From Naumannella cuiyingiana (GTDB lineage: Bacteria; Actinomycetota; Actinomycetes; Propionibacteriales; Propionibacteriaceae): a stretch of DNA of 64,000 nucleotides. The translations under genes and the position numbers were made by a program. Position 1 is the first letter of the stretch, and each line of letters begins with the position of its first letter. The notes under the pieces were generated by a model. That model was not told the origin of the DNA, ran no database searches, and was given only the letters and a program-made list of their open reading frames with translations. The stretch lies in the NCBI RefSeq assembly GCF_013408305.1, contig NZ_JACBZS010000001.1:620001-684000 (forward strand), given 5' to 3'. Of the stretch, positions 10,354 through 18,877 are shown one piece after another.

Positions 10354-10383
10354 TTAGGCCGGGTCGCCGCGCGCTGGTAAAGT
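10354..10383 (+). promoter_or_regulatory. Probable rpsT promoter
   Basis: TTAGGC, an 18-base spacer and TAAAGT form a plausible housekeeping promoter about 120 bases before the rpsT start. It is an unusually AT-rich -10 for this region. It was identified by eye only. Confidence 0.45.
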
Positions 10384-10506
10384 CTGCGGTCGCGCCGTGT
10401 GCCGGGTGGTTCCCGTGCGCCGCGCGAGCAGACCTGCCAGGCAACTCCGAGTTCCGGGCAACACCAGCAGACCCGAGCAATCGGCCAGACGAGCAAGAGG
10501 CGTGAA

Positions 10507-10767
10507 GTGGCAAACATCAAGTCCCAGATGAAGCGGATCAAGACCAACGAGAAGGCGCGGCAGCGCAACAAGGCCGTCAAGTCGGCCGTGCGTACCCACA
10601 TCCGCCGGTTCAACGAGGCCGCCGCCGCGGGCGATTCGGCCAAGGCAACCGAGCTGGCCGCCGTCGCGAACCGTGCGCTCGACAAGGCCGCCGGCAAGGG
10701 CGTCATCCACAAGAACAACGCCGCCAACCACAAGTCGGCCATCTCGGCCCGGGCTGCCGCGCTCTGA
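10507..10767 (+). CDS. rpsT: 30S ribosomal protein S20
   Basis: An 86-residue basic protein with the S20 hallmark start, (M)[21 protein letters not shown], followed by a helical bundle and the C-terminal [13 protein letters not shown]. It binds 16S rRNA in the small subunit body. The start is GTG at 10507, set by an AGAGG a few bases upstream; a longer frame from 10399 adds unrelated residues. It is divergent from lepA and followed by a strong hairpin terminator. Confidence 0.96.
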   Translation: MANIKSQMKRIKTNEKARQRNKAVKSAVRTHIRRFNEAAAAGDSAKATELAAVANRALDKAAGKGVIHKNNAANHKSAISARAAAL

Positions 10768-10809
10768 CCGCGACGCCGCATCTTTGTCGCCGCTGACCAG
10801 CGGCCCCGA

Positions 10810-10838
10810 CGCCCCGCCGAACACGCCTCGGCGGGGCG
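10810..10838. terminator. Bidirectional rho-independent-type terminator
   Basis: A perfect 11-bp stem (CGCCCCGCCGA / TCGGCGGGGCG) with a 7-base loop lies between rpsT and the convergent PucR-type gene. The T tract is short, as is common in GC-rich actinobacteria. Confidence 0.8.
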
Positions 10839-10857
10839 TTCGGCGTACCCGCGTCGC

Positions 10858-12156
10858 TCAGCGCTGCTGTTGGTCCAGCGCCATCAGCGCGAGGGTGAGC
10901 ACCAGCCGGTCCCGGGCATCGGAGATCCGCCGCGCAGTACCCGCCTCGATCTGACGCATCCGGTAGATCACGGTGTTGCGGTGGCAGTACAGCTCTCGGG
11001 CCGCGTGGGTGGCCGAACCGTTGTGCGCCAGCAGGGCGCGCAGGGTGTCGACCAGGATGCCGCGATGCGGATCGGGTTCGGCGAGCAGCCCGCCGAGGAC
11101 CTCGGACACCAGCAGATAGGCGACCTGGGGCGCGGACGCGACCAGCAGCTCGGGCAACGCGTCGATCACGGCTGACGGGCCCGGCGTCCGGCGGATCGTC
11201 GCCACCTGCCGGGCCAGTCGGTACGCCGAGGCGAGCTCGCCGAGACCGTCGCGAACGGGGGCGACGCCGATCCGGCCCGGCGCGTCGGCGAGGGCCGACA
11301 CGACATCGTCGATTTCGCGGTTGCCGAGCCGGACCAGGCCGACGCTGGCCCCCTCGTGGGCGTGCCACCACGAGCGCATTCCGCTCCGTTCCAACCGTTC
11401 CTCCGGGGAACGCGGGGACGGCGGTACGTCCCCGGTGCCGAGAACGACGACGCAGGTCACGCGGTCGAGCCGGCCGAGCCCCAGCACCTCGTTCGCCTCC
11501 GCCAGGAATCCGGGGTCACCACCCCGGCCGACCAGCAGGCCGTCGAGCACGTTGATCTCGCGCTGCAGGTCGTGCCGCTGCAGCCGTGCCTGCTCACGGC
11601 GATAGGCGTCGACGACCGTGGCGATCTGCACCTCGAGCGCGCCCCACATCCGCTGCCCGGCGCGAATCACCACCTCGTCGGGCAGTTCCTGGGTTCCCCG
11701 GCCCCACAGCATCGCCTCCCACAGCACCCGGGTGCCGTGACTGCAGCTCTTCAGCACAAGTTCCATCGGGACGCCCTGGCGGGCGCGGCGCCGCCCCGTC
11801 TCACGCCACAGATCGATGGCGCGCCCCTCCTGGAGGGGTACGCCCGCCATCGTCCACAGCCCGCGCCGGACGTGCTCACGGGTCGAGGCGCGGATCTCGG
11901 CGCGCAGCTCGGCCGGCGCCGCGTCGTACCACTCCCGGTCGGCCTCGACCATCGCCCAGGTGATGTCGTCGGCGAGCGCATTCGCCCGCGGGAGCAGCGT
12001 CGCCCAGGCGCGTTCCATCGCGGCGACAAGGTCCGCACCGGCCGCTTCGTCGCGGCTGGTGCCCACCGGTGGCGTCAGCGGCTGCACAACGGCACCTTCC
12101 CACTCGGCGCACAACTCCGCTACCCCCAATCGTCCCACCCCGCGGACGCTGCACAT
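10858..12156 (-). CDS. PucR/CdaR-type transcriptional regulator
   Basis: A 432-residue regulator. The C-terminus carries the PucR-family helix-turn-helix (LLAHNGSATHAARELYCHRNTVIYRMRQIE, residues about 372-401). A helical N-terminal region (about 40-200) and a GGDEF-like middle region precede it, as in PucR/CdaR proteins that sense small carboxylates or related metabolites. It is divergent from the liv-type uptake operon, so that operon is its likely target. ATG 12156 was used, but a GTG at 12087 would remove an N-terminal stretch that looks less conserved, so the true start is uncertain. Confidence 0.85.
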   Translation of the reverse strand: MCSVRGVGRLGVAELCAEWEGAVVQPLTPPVGTSRDEAAGADLVAAMERAWATLLPRANALADDITWAMVEADREWYDAAPAELRAEIRASTREHVRRGLWTMAGVPLQEGRAIDLWRETGRRRARQGVPMELVLKSCSHGTRVLWEAMLWGRGTQELPDEVVIRAGQRMWGALEVQIATVVDAYRREQARLQRHDLQREINVLDGLLVGRGGDPGFLAEANEVLGLGRLDRVTCVVVLGTGDVPPSPRSPEERLERSGMRSWWHAHEGASVGLVRLGNREIDDVVSALADAPGRIGVAPVRDGLGELASAYRLARQVATIRRTPGPSAVIDALPELLVASAPQVAYLLVSEVLGGLLAEPDPHRGILVDTLRALLAHNGSATHAARELYCHRNTVIYRMRQIEAGTARRISDARDRLVLTLALMALDQQQR

Positions 12157-12172
12157 CGATCTTTGTGCTCAA

Positions 12173-12194
12173 CGCCCATATGCGCGGTTGGGCG
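12173..12194. promoter_or_regulatory. Candidate operator between PucR-type gene and liv operon
   Basis: CGCCCA and TGGGCG face each other across ten bases in the 82-base divergent spacer. The repeat is short and could be chance; its position between the two starts is the main argument. Confidence 0.25.
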
Positions 12195-12238
12195 CAGAGT
12201 CCAGAGTGAGCCGTGACACAACGACCAAAGGAGCCTCG

Positions 12239-13072
12239 TTGTCACTCTTCGAGCTACGCGACGTCACCGTCCGCTTCGGTGGCATTGTCGCGCTTTCGGA
12301 GGTGTCGCTCAGCGTCGAGCCCGGACAGGTGCACGGCGTGATCGGCCCCAACGGAGCGGGCAAGACCACACTGTTCAATGTCGCCTGCGGCTTCGTCCAG
12401 CCGGCGCACGGCACCGTCCTTCGCAACGGCCGCGAGCTGGGCCGACTGCGCCCCCATCATCTCCCCCGCCTCGGCATGGCCCGCACCCTGCAGGGCCTCG
12501 GCCTGTTCGAGCGGATGAGCGTGCTGGAGAACGTGATGGTCGGTGCCGACCGATTCGCCCGCACGGGCTTCTGGTCAGCACTGTTCGGGCTGCCCCGATC
12601 CGCGCGCGACGATCGCGCGCTGGCCGAGCGCAGCATGGCCGCGCTCGATCGGCTGGGAGCCGCGAAGTACGCCGAGCTGCCGGCGGGCGGACTGCCCTAC
12701 CCCCTGCGCAAGCGCGTCGCGCTCGCCCGCGCGCTGGTGGCCGAGCCCGAGCTGCTGCTGCTCGACGAGCCCGCCTCCGGCCTGTCCGCCCACGAGATGG
12801 ACGAGCTCGGCGAGGTGATCACCGAGCTGTCCGGTGACACGGCCGTCCTGCTGGTCGAGCACCACATGGACATCGTGATGTCGGTCTGCGACATGATCAC
12901 GGTGCTCGACTTCGGCAAGGTGATCGCGCACGGCACGCCCGACGAGGTGCGCGACGACCCGGCTGTGCTGGCCGCCTATCTCGGCGAGGACACCGAAGAG
13001 GCCACGAGCGACGCCGACGGCGATGCGACCGACGAACCCGCGACCGCACGCCGGGAGGCCGAGCATGCTTGA
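12239..13072 (+). CDS. Branched-chain-type ABC importer, ATPase LivG
   Basis: A 277-residue cytoplasmic ATPase of the hydrophobic amino acid uptake (HAAT) family. Walker A is GPNGAGKTT near residue 38, Walker B is LLLLDEPASGL and the switch histidine is in LLVEHHMD. The signature region is weak (LPYPLRKRVALARAL), as in many LivG proteins. The TTG start at 12239 is preceded by AAAGGAG at a good distance; an alternative GTG lies upstream at about 12206. Its last eight bases overlap the next ATPase gene. The C-terminal acidic tail (EDTEEATSDADGDATDEP) is longer than usual. It pairs with LivF to drive uptake of an unidentified substrate. Confidence 0.88.
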   Translation: MSLFELRDVTVRFGGIVALSEVSLSVEPGQVHGVIGPNGAGKTTLFNVACGFVQPAHGTVLRNGRELGRLRPHHLPRLGMARTLQGLGLFERMSVLENVMVGADRFARTGFWSALFGLPRSARDDRALAERSMAALDRLGAAKYAELPAGGLPYPLRKRVALARALVAEPELLLLDEPASGLSAHEMDELGEVITELSGDTAVLLVEHHMDIVMSVCDMITVLDFGKVIAHGTPDEVRDDPAVLAAYLGEDTEEATSDADGDATDEPATARREAEHA

Positions 13073-13766
13073 GATCGCCGAACTGTCCGCCGGTTACGGG
13101 CCGGTACGCGCGCTGGACAAGGTGAGCTTCACCGCCGAGCGCGGCAAGATCACCGCGGTGCTCGGCGCCAACGGCGCCGGCAAGACCACGTTGCTGCGGA
13201 CCATCTCCGGGTTGGTTCGCCCGGACCACGGCAGCGTACGCATGGGCGACACGAAGCTGACCGGCCTCGAGGCGGACCGCCTCAGCCGGCTCGGCCTCGC
13301 GCACGTGCCCGAGGGGCGCGGCGTGATCACCGAGCTGACCGTCGAGGACAACCTCCGACTCGGCGCGCTCGGCGGGCGTGGCCGGAAGCGGATCGACCTG
13401 GCCGAGACCTACGAGATGTTCCCGAAGCTGGCCGAGCGCCGGCACAACGCGGCGAGCACGCTGTCCGGCGGCGAGCGGCAGATGCTGGTGATCGCCCGCG
13501 CCGTCCTCGCCGAGCCGACCGTGCTGCTGCTGGACGAGCCGTCGCTGGGCCTCGCACCGCGGATCGTCAGCCAGATCTTCGCGCTGGTCCGCCAGCTCGT
13601 CGACGAGCGCGAGATGACCGTCGTGCTGGTCGAGCAGAACGCCCGCTCCGCCTTGCAGATCGCCGATCACGGGATCGTGCTCAACCTCGGCCGGGTCGTC
13701 GGCGACTCCCCCGCCGCCGACCTGGCCGGCGACGACACCCTGCGGCACGCCTACCTCGGGTTCTGA
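13065..13766 (+). CDS. Branched-chain-type ABC importer, ATPase LivF
   Basis: A 233-residue ATPase, normal LivF length. Walker A is GANGAGKTT (about 37-45), signature LSGGERQML, Walker B VLLLDEPSLGL and switch histidine region replaced by LVEQN, the usual LivF form. The ATG at 13065 is preceded by GGGAGG and lies inside the end of livG, so the two ATPases are translationally coupled. It is the second subunit of the nucleotide-binding pair. Confidence 0.92.
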   Translation: MLEIAELSAGYGPVRALDKVSFTAERGKITAVLGANGAGKTTLLRTISGLVRPDHGSVRMGDTKLTGLEADRLSRLGLAHVPEGRGVITELTVEDNLRLGALGGRGRKRIDLAETYEMFPKLAERRHNAASTLSGGERQMLVIARAVLAEPTVLLLDEPSLGLAPRIVSQIFALVRQLVDEREMTVVLVEQNARSALQIADHGIVLNLGRVVGDSPAADLAGDDTLRHAYLGF

Positions 13767-13777
13767 GGAGAACAACC

Positions 13778-14653
13778 ATGCAACTGCTGTCCACCCTGCT
13801 GACCGGCCTGACGCTGGGCGCCGTGTACGCCGCCTTCGCCCTGGCCCTGGTGCTGATCTGGCGCGCCACCCGCATCGTCAACTTCGCCCAGGCGCCGATG
13901 GCCATGCTCAGCACCTATGTCGCGCTGACCATGATCGACGCCGGCATCTCCTACTGGGTCGCCTTCGTCACCGCGCTCGTCGTCGGATTCGTCTCCGGTG
14001 CCGTCGTGGAGCGATTGATCATCCGCCCGGTCGAGGGCAAGGACCACATCAACGCGGTGATCCTGACGCTCGGGCTGTTCATCGTCCTGCACTCCGTGGC
14101 CGGCATCATCTTCAGCCAGGACTTCCGCTCGTTCCCCGCACCCTTCGGGCTGTCGGGATTCCAGGTGGGCGAGATCAACCTGGCGATCACCGGCTACGGC
14201 ATCTTCACCCTGGTCGCGGTGTTGGTCGTGATGGTCGCGCTCCTGGTGCTCTTCCGGCGTACCGACATCGGCCTGCGGATGCGCGCCTCGGCGTTCAATC
14301 CCGAGGTGGCGCGGCTGCTCGGCGTACCGGTCAACCGGATGCTGACCCTCGGCTGGGCGCTGGCCGCCCTGGTCGGCAGCCTGTCCGGGATCCTGATCGC
14401 CGGCGGCAGCCTGGTGCACCCGAGCTACATGGACCCGGTCGTCGTCTACGGCTTCGTGGCCGCCGTCATCGGCGGCCTCGACTCCCCCGCCGGCGCCGTG
14501 ATCGGCGGCCTCGCGACCGGCATCATCCTGAGCCTGGTGTCGGGCTTCCTCGGCTCGGGCCTGGTCGCGCTGACCGCGTTGGTGATCTTGGTGCTGGTGC
14601 TGCTGGTGCGGCCCGCCGGGTTGTTCTCCTCGGTGCAGGAGAGGAAGGTCTGA
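13778..14653 (+). CDS. Branched-chain-type ABC importer, permease LivH
   Basis: A 291-residue membrane protein with about eight helices and the LivH opening LLTGLTLGAVYAAFALALVLI, followed by NFAQAPMAML, the conserved segment after the first helix. The EAA-like loop region near DIGLRMRASAFNPEVARLLGV contacts the ATPases. GAGGAG precedes the ATG. It is one of the two permeases forming the substrate channel. Confidence 0.92.
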   Translation: MQLLSTLLTGLTLGAVYAAFALALVLIWRATRIVNFAQAPMAMLSTYVALTMIDAGISYWVAFVTALVVGFVSGAVVERLIIRPVEGKDHINAVILTLGLFIVLHSVAGIIFSQDFRSFPAPFGLSGFQVGEINLAITGYGIFTLVAVLVVMVALLVLFRRTDIGLRMRASAFNPEVARLLGVPVNRMLTLGWALAALVGSLSGILIAGGSLVHPSYMDPVVVYGFVAAVIGGLDSPAGAVIGGLATGIILSLVSGFLGSGLVALTALVILVLVLLVRPAGLFSSVQERKV

Positions 14654-14654
14654 G

Positions 14655-15893
14655 ATGAGCACGAGCGTTTCCGACGCACCCGCTCCCGCGCCGTCGCGGC
14701 GGCAACGGATCACCGCCGCGCTGCGGCGTACCCCGCTGCTGCGCAATGCCTGCCTGGCGCTGCTCGCCCTGGTCGTCGTGTTCCTCGTCCTGGAGTCGGT
14801 CCCGCCGTTCCGGCAGGGCCAGCTCGCGGTGATGGCCTACCTCGCCCTCGCCGCCGGCGGCCTGACGGTGCTCACCGGCCTGAACGGTCAGCTCTCGCTC
14901 GGCCACGGCGCCTTCATGGCGGTCGGCGCCTACACCACCGCGCTGCTGCTGCGCGACAACGAGAACCCGCCGCCGTTGGTGGTGATCATGCTGATCGCGA
15001 TGTTGGTCACGCTAGTCATCGGCGCGGTGGTCGGACTGGCCGCCGCGCGGTTGCACGGGCCCTACATCGCCGGCGCCACGCTGGCGCTGGCGGTCGCGGT
15101 GCCGGGCGTCGCCATCCATTTCTATGATCAACTCGGCGGCGAGCCCGGGATCACCGTGTCCCTGCCCGACGTTCCGGTCTGGCTCGGCGACGCCTGGTTC
15201 TTCCTGACCGGCTCCGACACGACCACCCGCGAGCTGATCGCCTACCTCGGCTGGTTCACCGTGATCGTCTGCTACTTCTTGCTGGCCAACCTGTCGGCCA
15301 GCGGGGTCGGCCGGCGGTGGCGAGCGGTACGCGACGACGAGACCTCGGCATCGCTGTCCGGGATCAACCTCGGCGCCAACCGTGTCCTCGCGTTCGTCGT
15401 GTCGACCGCCTGTGCCGGCCTTGCCGGATCGCTGCTCGCGATGGTCACCCGGATCGCCGCCCCCGGCGCGTTCCCGCTCGCGCTGTCGCTGAGCCTGCTC
15501 GCCGCCGTGGTGCTCGGCGGCCTGGGCAGCCTGCTCGGCGCCCTGATCGGTGCCGCGCTGCTGGCGTTCCTGCCCCAGCTCGCCACCGACCTCGGCGCCC
15601 GGGCCGGGCTGAACGACCTGCAGGCCGCCGAGATCTCGCCGCTGGTGTTCGGCCTGGTGATGATGATCGTGATCGTCGTCGCCCCCGCCGGCCTGGTCGG
15701 CAGCATCAGGGGCGCGATCGCGCGGCGTCGCCGTCGCGCCGCGCTGAGCGATGCGAAGAACGACGTCACACCCGGGCTCGGCACCGAGACCCCCGGGACC
15801 GGAGACGACGCGGCACCCCCCACTCAACAGACCGACGCGCGGCTCCCCGCCGCGCAGCACAACGATGTATCGGAGAAGGAGATATCTCGATGA
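14655..15893 (+). CDS. Branched-chain-type ABC importer, permease LivM
   Basis: A 412-residue permease with about ten helices, starting two bases after livH. LivM markers include LSLGHGAFMAVGAYT (about residues 75-89) and the ATPase-contact loop GRRWRAVRDDETSASLSGINL. The last 60 residues are a hydrophilic tail rich in D, T, P and Q, longer than in most LivM proteins and probably cytoplasmic. The stop overlaps the start of the binding-protein gene (ATGA). Confidence 0.92.
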   Translation: MSTSVSDAPAPAPSRRQRITAALRRTPLLRNACLALLALVVVFLVLESVPPFRQGQLAVMAYLALAAGGLTVLTGLNGQLSLGHGAFMAVGAYTTALLLRDNENPPPLVVIMLIAMLVTLVIGAVVGLAAARLHGPYIAGATLALAVAVPGVAIHFYDQLGGEPGITVSLPDVPVWLGDAWFFLTGSDTTTRELIAYLGWFTVIVCYFLLANLSASGVGRRWRAVRDDETSASLSGINLGANRVLAFVVSTACAGLAGSLLAMVTRIAAPGAFPLALSLSLLAAVVLGGLGSLLGALIGAALLAFLPQLATDLGARAGLNDLQAAEISPLVFGLVMMIVIVVAPAGLVGSIRGAIARRRRRAALSDAKNDVTPGLGTETPGTGDDAAPPTQQTDARLPAAQHNDVSEKEISR

Positions 15894-17236
15894 AAAGACC
15901 ACAGATTCGCCGCCTGGGCGTCCTGGCGGCCGCCCTGTCAGCCGTCGTCGCACTCGCCGCCTGCGGCGCGGGCGGGCGCGGATCCTCCGGTGACACCGGC
16001 GCCGACGGCGAGCGCACCGCCTCCGACGTCGGGGTCACGGAGACCTCGATCAAGCTCGGCAGCCACTACCCGCTGACCGGCGTCGCGGCGCCGGGATATT
16101 CCGACATCCCGCTCGGCTACGAGGCGTACCTGAAGATGGTCAACGCCAACGGCGGGGTGCACGGTCGCCAGATCGAATGGGTCTACAAGGACGACGGCTA
16201 CAACCCGACCCGCACCACCGAGGTCGTCAACGAGCTCGTCCTGAAGGACCAGGTCTTCGCCATCGCCGGCGGTCTCGGCACGCCGACCCACGGCGCGGTC
16301 GTCGACTTCCTGAACTCGGAGAAGGTGCCCGACATGTTCGTGGCGTCGGGCTCGCTCGCCTGGGGCGATGACCCGAAGGCCAAGCCGTACACCTTCGGTT
16401 TCACGCCGGACTACGAGATCGAGGGCAAGATCATTGGCGACTGGATCAAGAAGAACAAGCCCGACGCCAAGGTGGGCCTGTTCCTGCAGGCCGACGATCT
16501 CGGCGCCGACGGCGAGAAGGGTGTGCGCCAGTTCCTGGACAAGGAGATCGTGTCGGTCCAGCGCTACACCTCGGGCAACACCGATGTGGCGCCGCAGCTC
16601 GCCGCCCTGCAGGCCGACGGCGCGGACTTCGTGATCGCGTTCAACACCCCGAGCTACACCGCGCTCAGCCAGTTGCAGGCCATGCGCCTGAACTACAAGC
16701 CGACCTGGTACTACTCCAACGTCGGCTCCGACACCAAGCTGGTCGGCTCCCTGCTGGAGCGGTTCTCCGAGGGCAGTGTGAAGGACTCCAGCGCCCTCGA
16801 GGGCACGCTCACGACCGACTACATCGCCGAGGTCGAGAGCGCCGATGGCAAGGGTTGGCCGGAGCTGTGGCAGAAGATCTGGGCCGAGTACGGCGAGCAG
16901 GGCAAGCCGCTGACGAACTACCACATCTACGGCATGTCGCAGGCGTATGCGGTGGTCATGGCGCTCCAGGAGGCCGGCCCGAACCCGACCCGGGACGGTC
17001 TGGTCAAGGTGATGGAGGAGAAGGGCGCGTCGTGGAAGGGCCCGTGGGTGGCGCCGTTCCGCTTCTCGGCAACGTCGCATCTCGGCCTCGGCGGTCTGCA
17101 GATGGTCGAGCTGAAGGGCGAGAAGACCGAGCCCATCGGCCCGTTGCTGACCACCAACATCGGCGACGCGCCTATCGTTGAGGGCGAGTCGCAGCTCGGC
17201 ACCCCGCCGGAGAACGGCATCCCGCCGGCCGGCTGA
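15890..17236 (+). CDS. Periplasmic-binding-type lipoprotein of the liv importer
   Basis: A 448-residue lipoprotein: a signal peptide with lipobox LAAC at about residues 22-25, then a type I periplasmic-binding fold of the LivK/amide-binding group (YPLTGVAAPGY, VNANGGVHGR, YKDDGYNPTRTTE). It captures the substrate at the cell surface for LivHMGF. The ATG at 15890 has a very strong ribosome-binding site (AAGGAG eight bases upstream), consistent with the need for excess binding protein. It differs from true LivK by being longer. Given the acyl-CoA ligase downstream, the ligand may be a carboxylic acid rather than an amino acid. Confidence 0.9.
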   Translation: MKRPQIRRLGVLAAALSAVVALAACGAGGRGSSGDTGADGERTASDVGVTETSIKLGSHYPLTGVAAPGYSDIPLGYEAYLKMVNANGGVHGRQIEWVYKDDGYNPTRTTEVVNELVLKDQVFAIAGGLGTPTHGAVVDFLNSEKVPDMFVASGSLAWGDDPKAKPYTFGFTPDYEIEGKIIGDWIKKNKPDAKVGLFLQADDLGADGEKGVRQFLDKEIVSVQRYTSGNTDVAPQLAALQADGADFVIAFNTPSYTALSQLQAMRLNYKPTWYYSNVGSDTKLVGSLLERFSEGSVKDSSALEGTLTTDYIAEVESADGKGWPELWQKIWAEYGEQGKPLTNYHIYGMSQAYAVVMALQEAGPNPTRDGLVKVMEEKGASWKGPWVAPFRFSATSHLGLGGLQMVELKGEKTEPIGPLLTTNIGDAPIVEGESQLGTPPENGIPPAG

Positions 17237-17267
17237 TGATCAACGCAACGGAAGGGATCATCGCGAG

Positions 17268-18875
17268 ATGACAACTGAGCTGGCCACCGGCGTCGGCGGC
17301 ACCGAGGAGCACAGACTGGCGCTCACCGATTCCTCGGCGACCGTGTTGTCGGTGGCCAGCATCCTGGCCGAATCGGCGTACCGGCGCGGCGACAAGATCG
17401 CCCTGATCGAGGACGATCGCCAGCACACGTTCGCCGAGACCTGGGAGCAGGCCCGTCGCTACGCGGCGGGCCTGCAGGCGCGCGGGGTACGCCCGGGCGA
17501 CCGCGTCGCCCTGCTCGCGCCGAACGTCGCCGAGTTCGTCTTCGCCTACTACGGCATCTTCGCCGCGGGCGGGGTGGTCGTCCCGGTGCCGACGCTGCTC
17601 ACCCCCGGCGAGGCCGGCCACCTGGTCGGCGACTCGGGGGCGATGCTCGTGATCAGTCACGCCTCGTTCGGCGAAACCGGCGCCGCGGTGGCTCAGGCAT
17701 CCGGCGTACCGCACGCCGACCTGGCCGAACTGGCCGACCACGAGCCGCTGGCGCGGATGGTGCCCAGTCGCCCGATGGACGTGGCGGTGATCTTCTACAC
17801 CTCGGGCACCACTGGTCGCCCGAAGGGCGCGCTGCTCAGCCACCTGAACATGGTGATGAACGCGACCGTGAACGCGTTCGACGTCGGGCGCACCGTGGAG
17901 CCGGACGAGGTGGTGCTGGCCTGCCTGCCGCTGTTCCACGTCTTCGGCCAGACCTCGGTCCTGAACTCCTCGTTCCGCAAGGGCTCGACGCTGGTCCTGC
18001 AGCCCCGCTGGGACGCGGCGCGCGCGATCGAGCTGATGGCCGAGCACGACGTGACGCTGTTCTGCGGCGTACCGACCATGTTCGTCGGGCTGGTCGACGC
18101 GGCACGAGACGCCCCGCGGCTGCCGAAGCTGCGGCACGCCGGATCGGGCGGCGCCTCGCTGCCGGTAGCGCTGCTGCGGCGCTTCGAGGAGATCTTCTCG
18201 GCCGAGATCCACGAGGGTTACGGCCTCAGCGAGACCGCCTCGGGCGCCTCGGCCAACCAGGCGACCTTCGGCACCCGGCCCGGCTCGGTCGGGCACGGCA
18301 TGTGGGGCGTGGAGACCGCGATCGCCGATCCCGCCGACCGCGCTCGCATCCGGCTGCTGGAGCCGGGCGAGACGGGCGAGATCGTGGTCCGCGGGCACAA
18401 CGTGTTCGGCGGCTACCTGGACAGCGAGAACCTCGACGGCGCGGCCGCGACGGCGGCGGCCGTGGTGGACGGCTGGTTCCGCACCGGCGATCTCGGTCAT
18501 GCCGATGCCGACGGCTTCGTGCACATCGTCGACCGGCTGAAGGACCTGATCATCCGCAGCGGCTTCAATGTCTATCCGCGCGAGGTCGAGGAGGTGCTGA
18601 TGGGCCACCCCGACGTCGGCCAGGTCGCCGTGATCGGCCTGCCGGACCACCGGGTCGGCGAGGAGGTCTGCGCCGTGGTGGTCCCGGCGACCGGCCGCCG
18701 CATCGATCCCGAGGAACTCGGCGCCTGGGCCCGCGACCGGCTTGCCCGGCACAAGTTTCCCCGGCGGATCGAGGTGGTCGATGCCTTGCCGACGGGGCCC
18801 TCGCACAAGGTGTTGAAGCGTGAGCTGCGGGCGAGGCTGGCCCGGCCGGGAAACGACGAGAAAGTGAGCAACTGA
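17268..18875 (+). CDS. AMP-forming acyl-CoA synthetase
   Basis: A 535-residue ligase that activates a carboxylic acid to its CoA thioester through an acyl-adenylate. The P-loop-like motif YTSGTTGRPKGA lies near residue 178, the adenylate motif EGYGLSETA near 321, and GWFRTGDLG near 404. The catalytic lysine of the C-terminal hinge domain is in THKVLKRELR-type sequence (PSHKVLKRE, near 516). It follows the liv importer by 31 bases and precedes an acyl-CoA dehydrogenase, so it probably activates the imported substrate. Chain-length preference cannot be read from the sequence. Confidence 0.9.
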   Translation: MTTELATGVGGTEEHRLALTDSSATVLSVASILAESAYRRGDKIALIEDDRQHTFAETWEQARRYAAGLQARGVRPGDRVALLAPNVAEFVFAYYGIFAAGGVVVPVPTLLTPGEAGHLVGDSGAMLVISHASFGETGAAVAQASGVPHADLAELADHEPLARMVPSRPMDVAVIFYTSGTTGRPKGALLSHLNMVMNATVNAFDVGRTVEPDEVVLACLPLFHVFGQTSVLNSSFRKGSTLVLQPRWDAARAIELMAEHDVTLFCGVPTMFVGLVDAARDAPRLPKLRHAGSGGASLPVALLRRFEEIFSAEIHEGYGLSETASGASANQATFGTRPGSVGHGMWGVETAIADPADRARIRLLEPGETGEIVVRGHNVFGGYLDSENLDGAAATAAAVVDGWFRTGDLGHADADGFVHIVDRLKDLIIRSGFNVYPREVEEVLMGHPDVGQVAVIGLPDHRVGEEVCAVVVPATGRRIDPEELGAWARDRLARHKFPRRIEVVDALPTGPSHKVLKRELRARLARPGNDEKVSN

Positions 18876-18877
18876 TC

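Larger units (their letters stand above)
10196..10506. other. lepA-rpsT divergent intergenic region
   Basis: These 311 bases contain no gene. They hold the ribosome-binding site of lepA (minus), three imperfect 13-14-base repeats, the rpsT promoter, and a leader of roughly 115 bases in front of rpsT. The leader is GC-rich and has several possible stems, so it could carry S20 autoregulation. No known structure can be assigned by eye. Confidence 0.6.

Noticed and set aside
10384-10506. Riboswitch in the rpsT leader
   Set aside because: GC-rich stems can be drawn, but none matches a riboswitch class I recognise.
10196-10513. Long N-terminal extension of LepA in the same frame
   Set aside because: It overlaps rpsT, has no LepA-like sequence, and TTG 10195 has a good ribosome-binding site.
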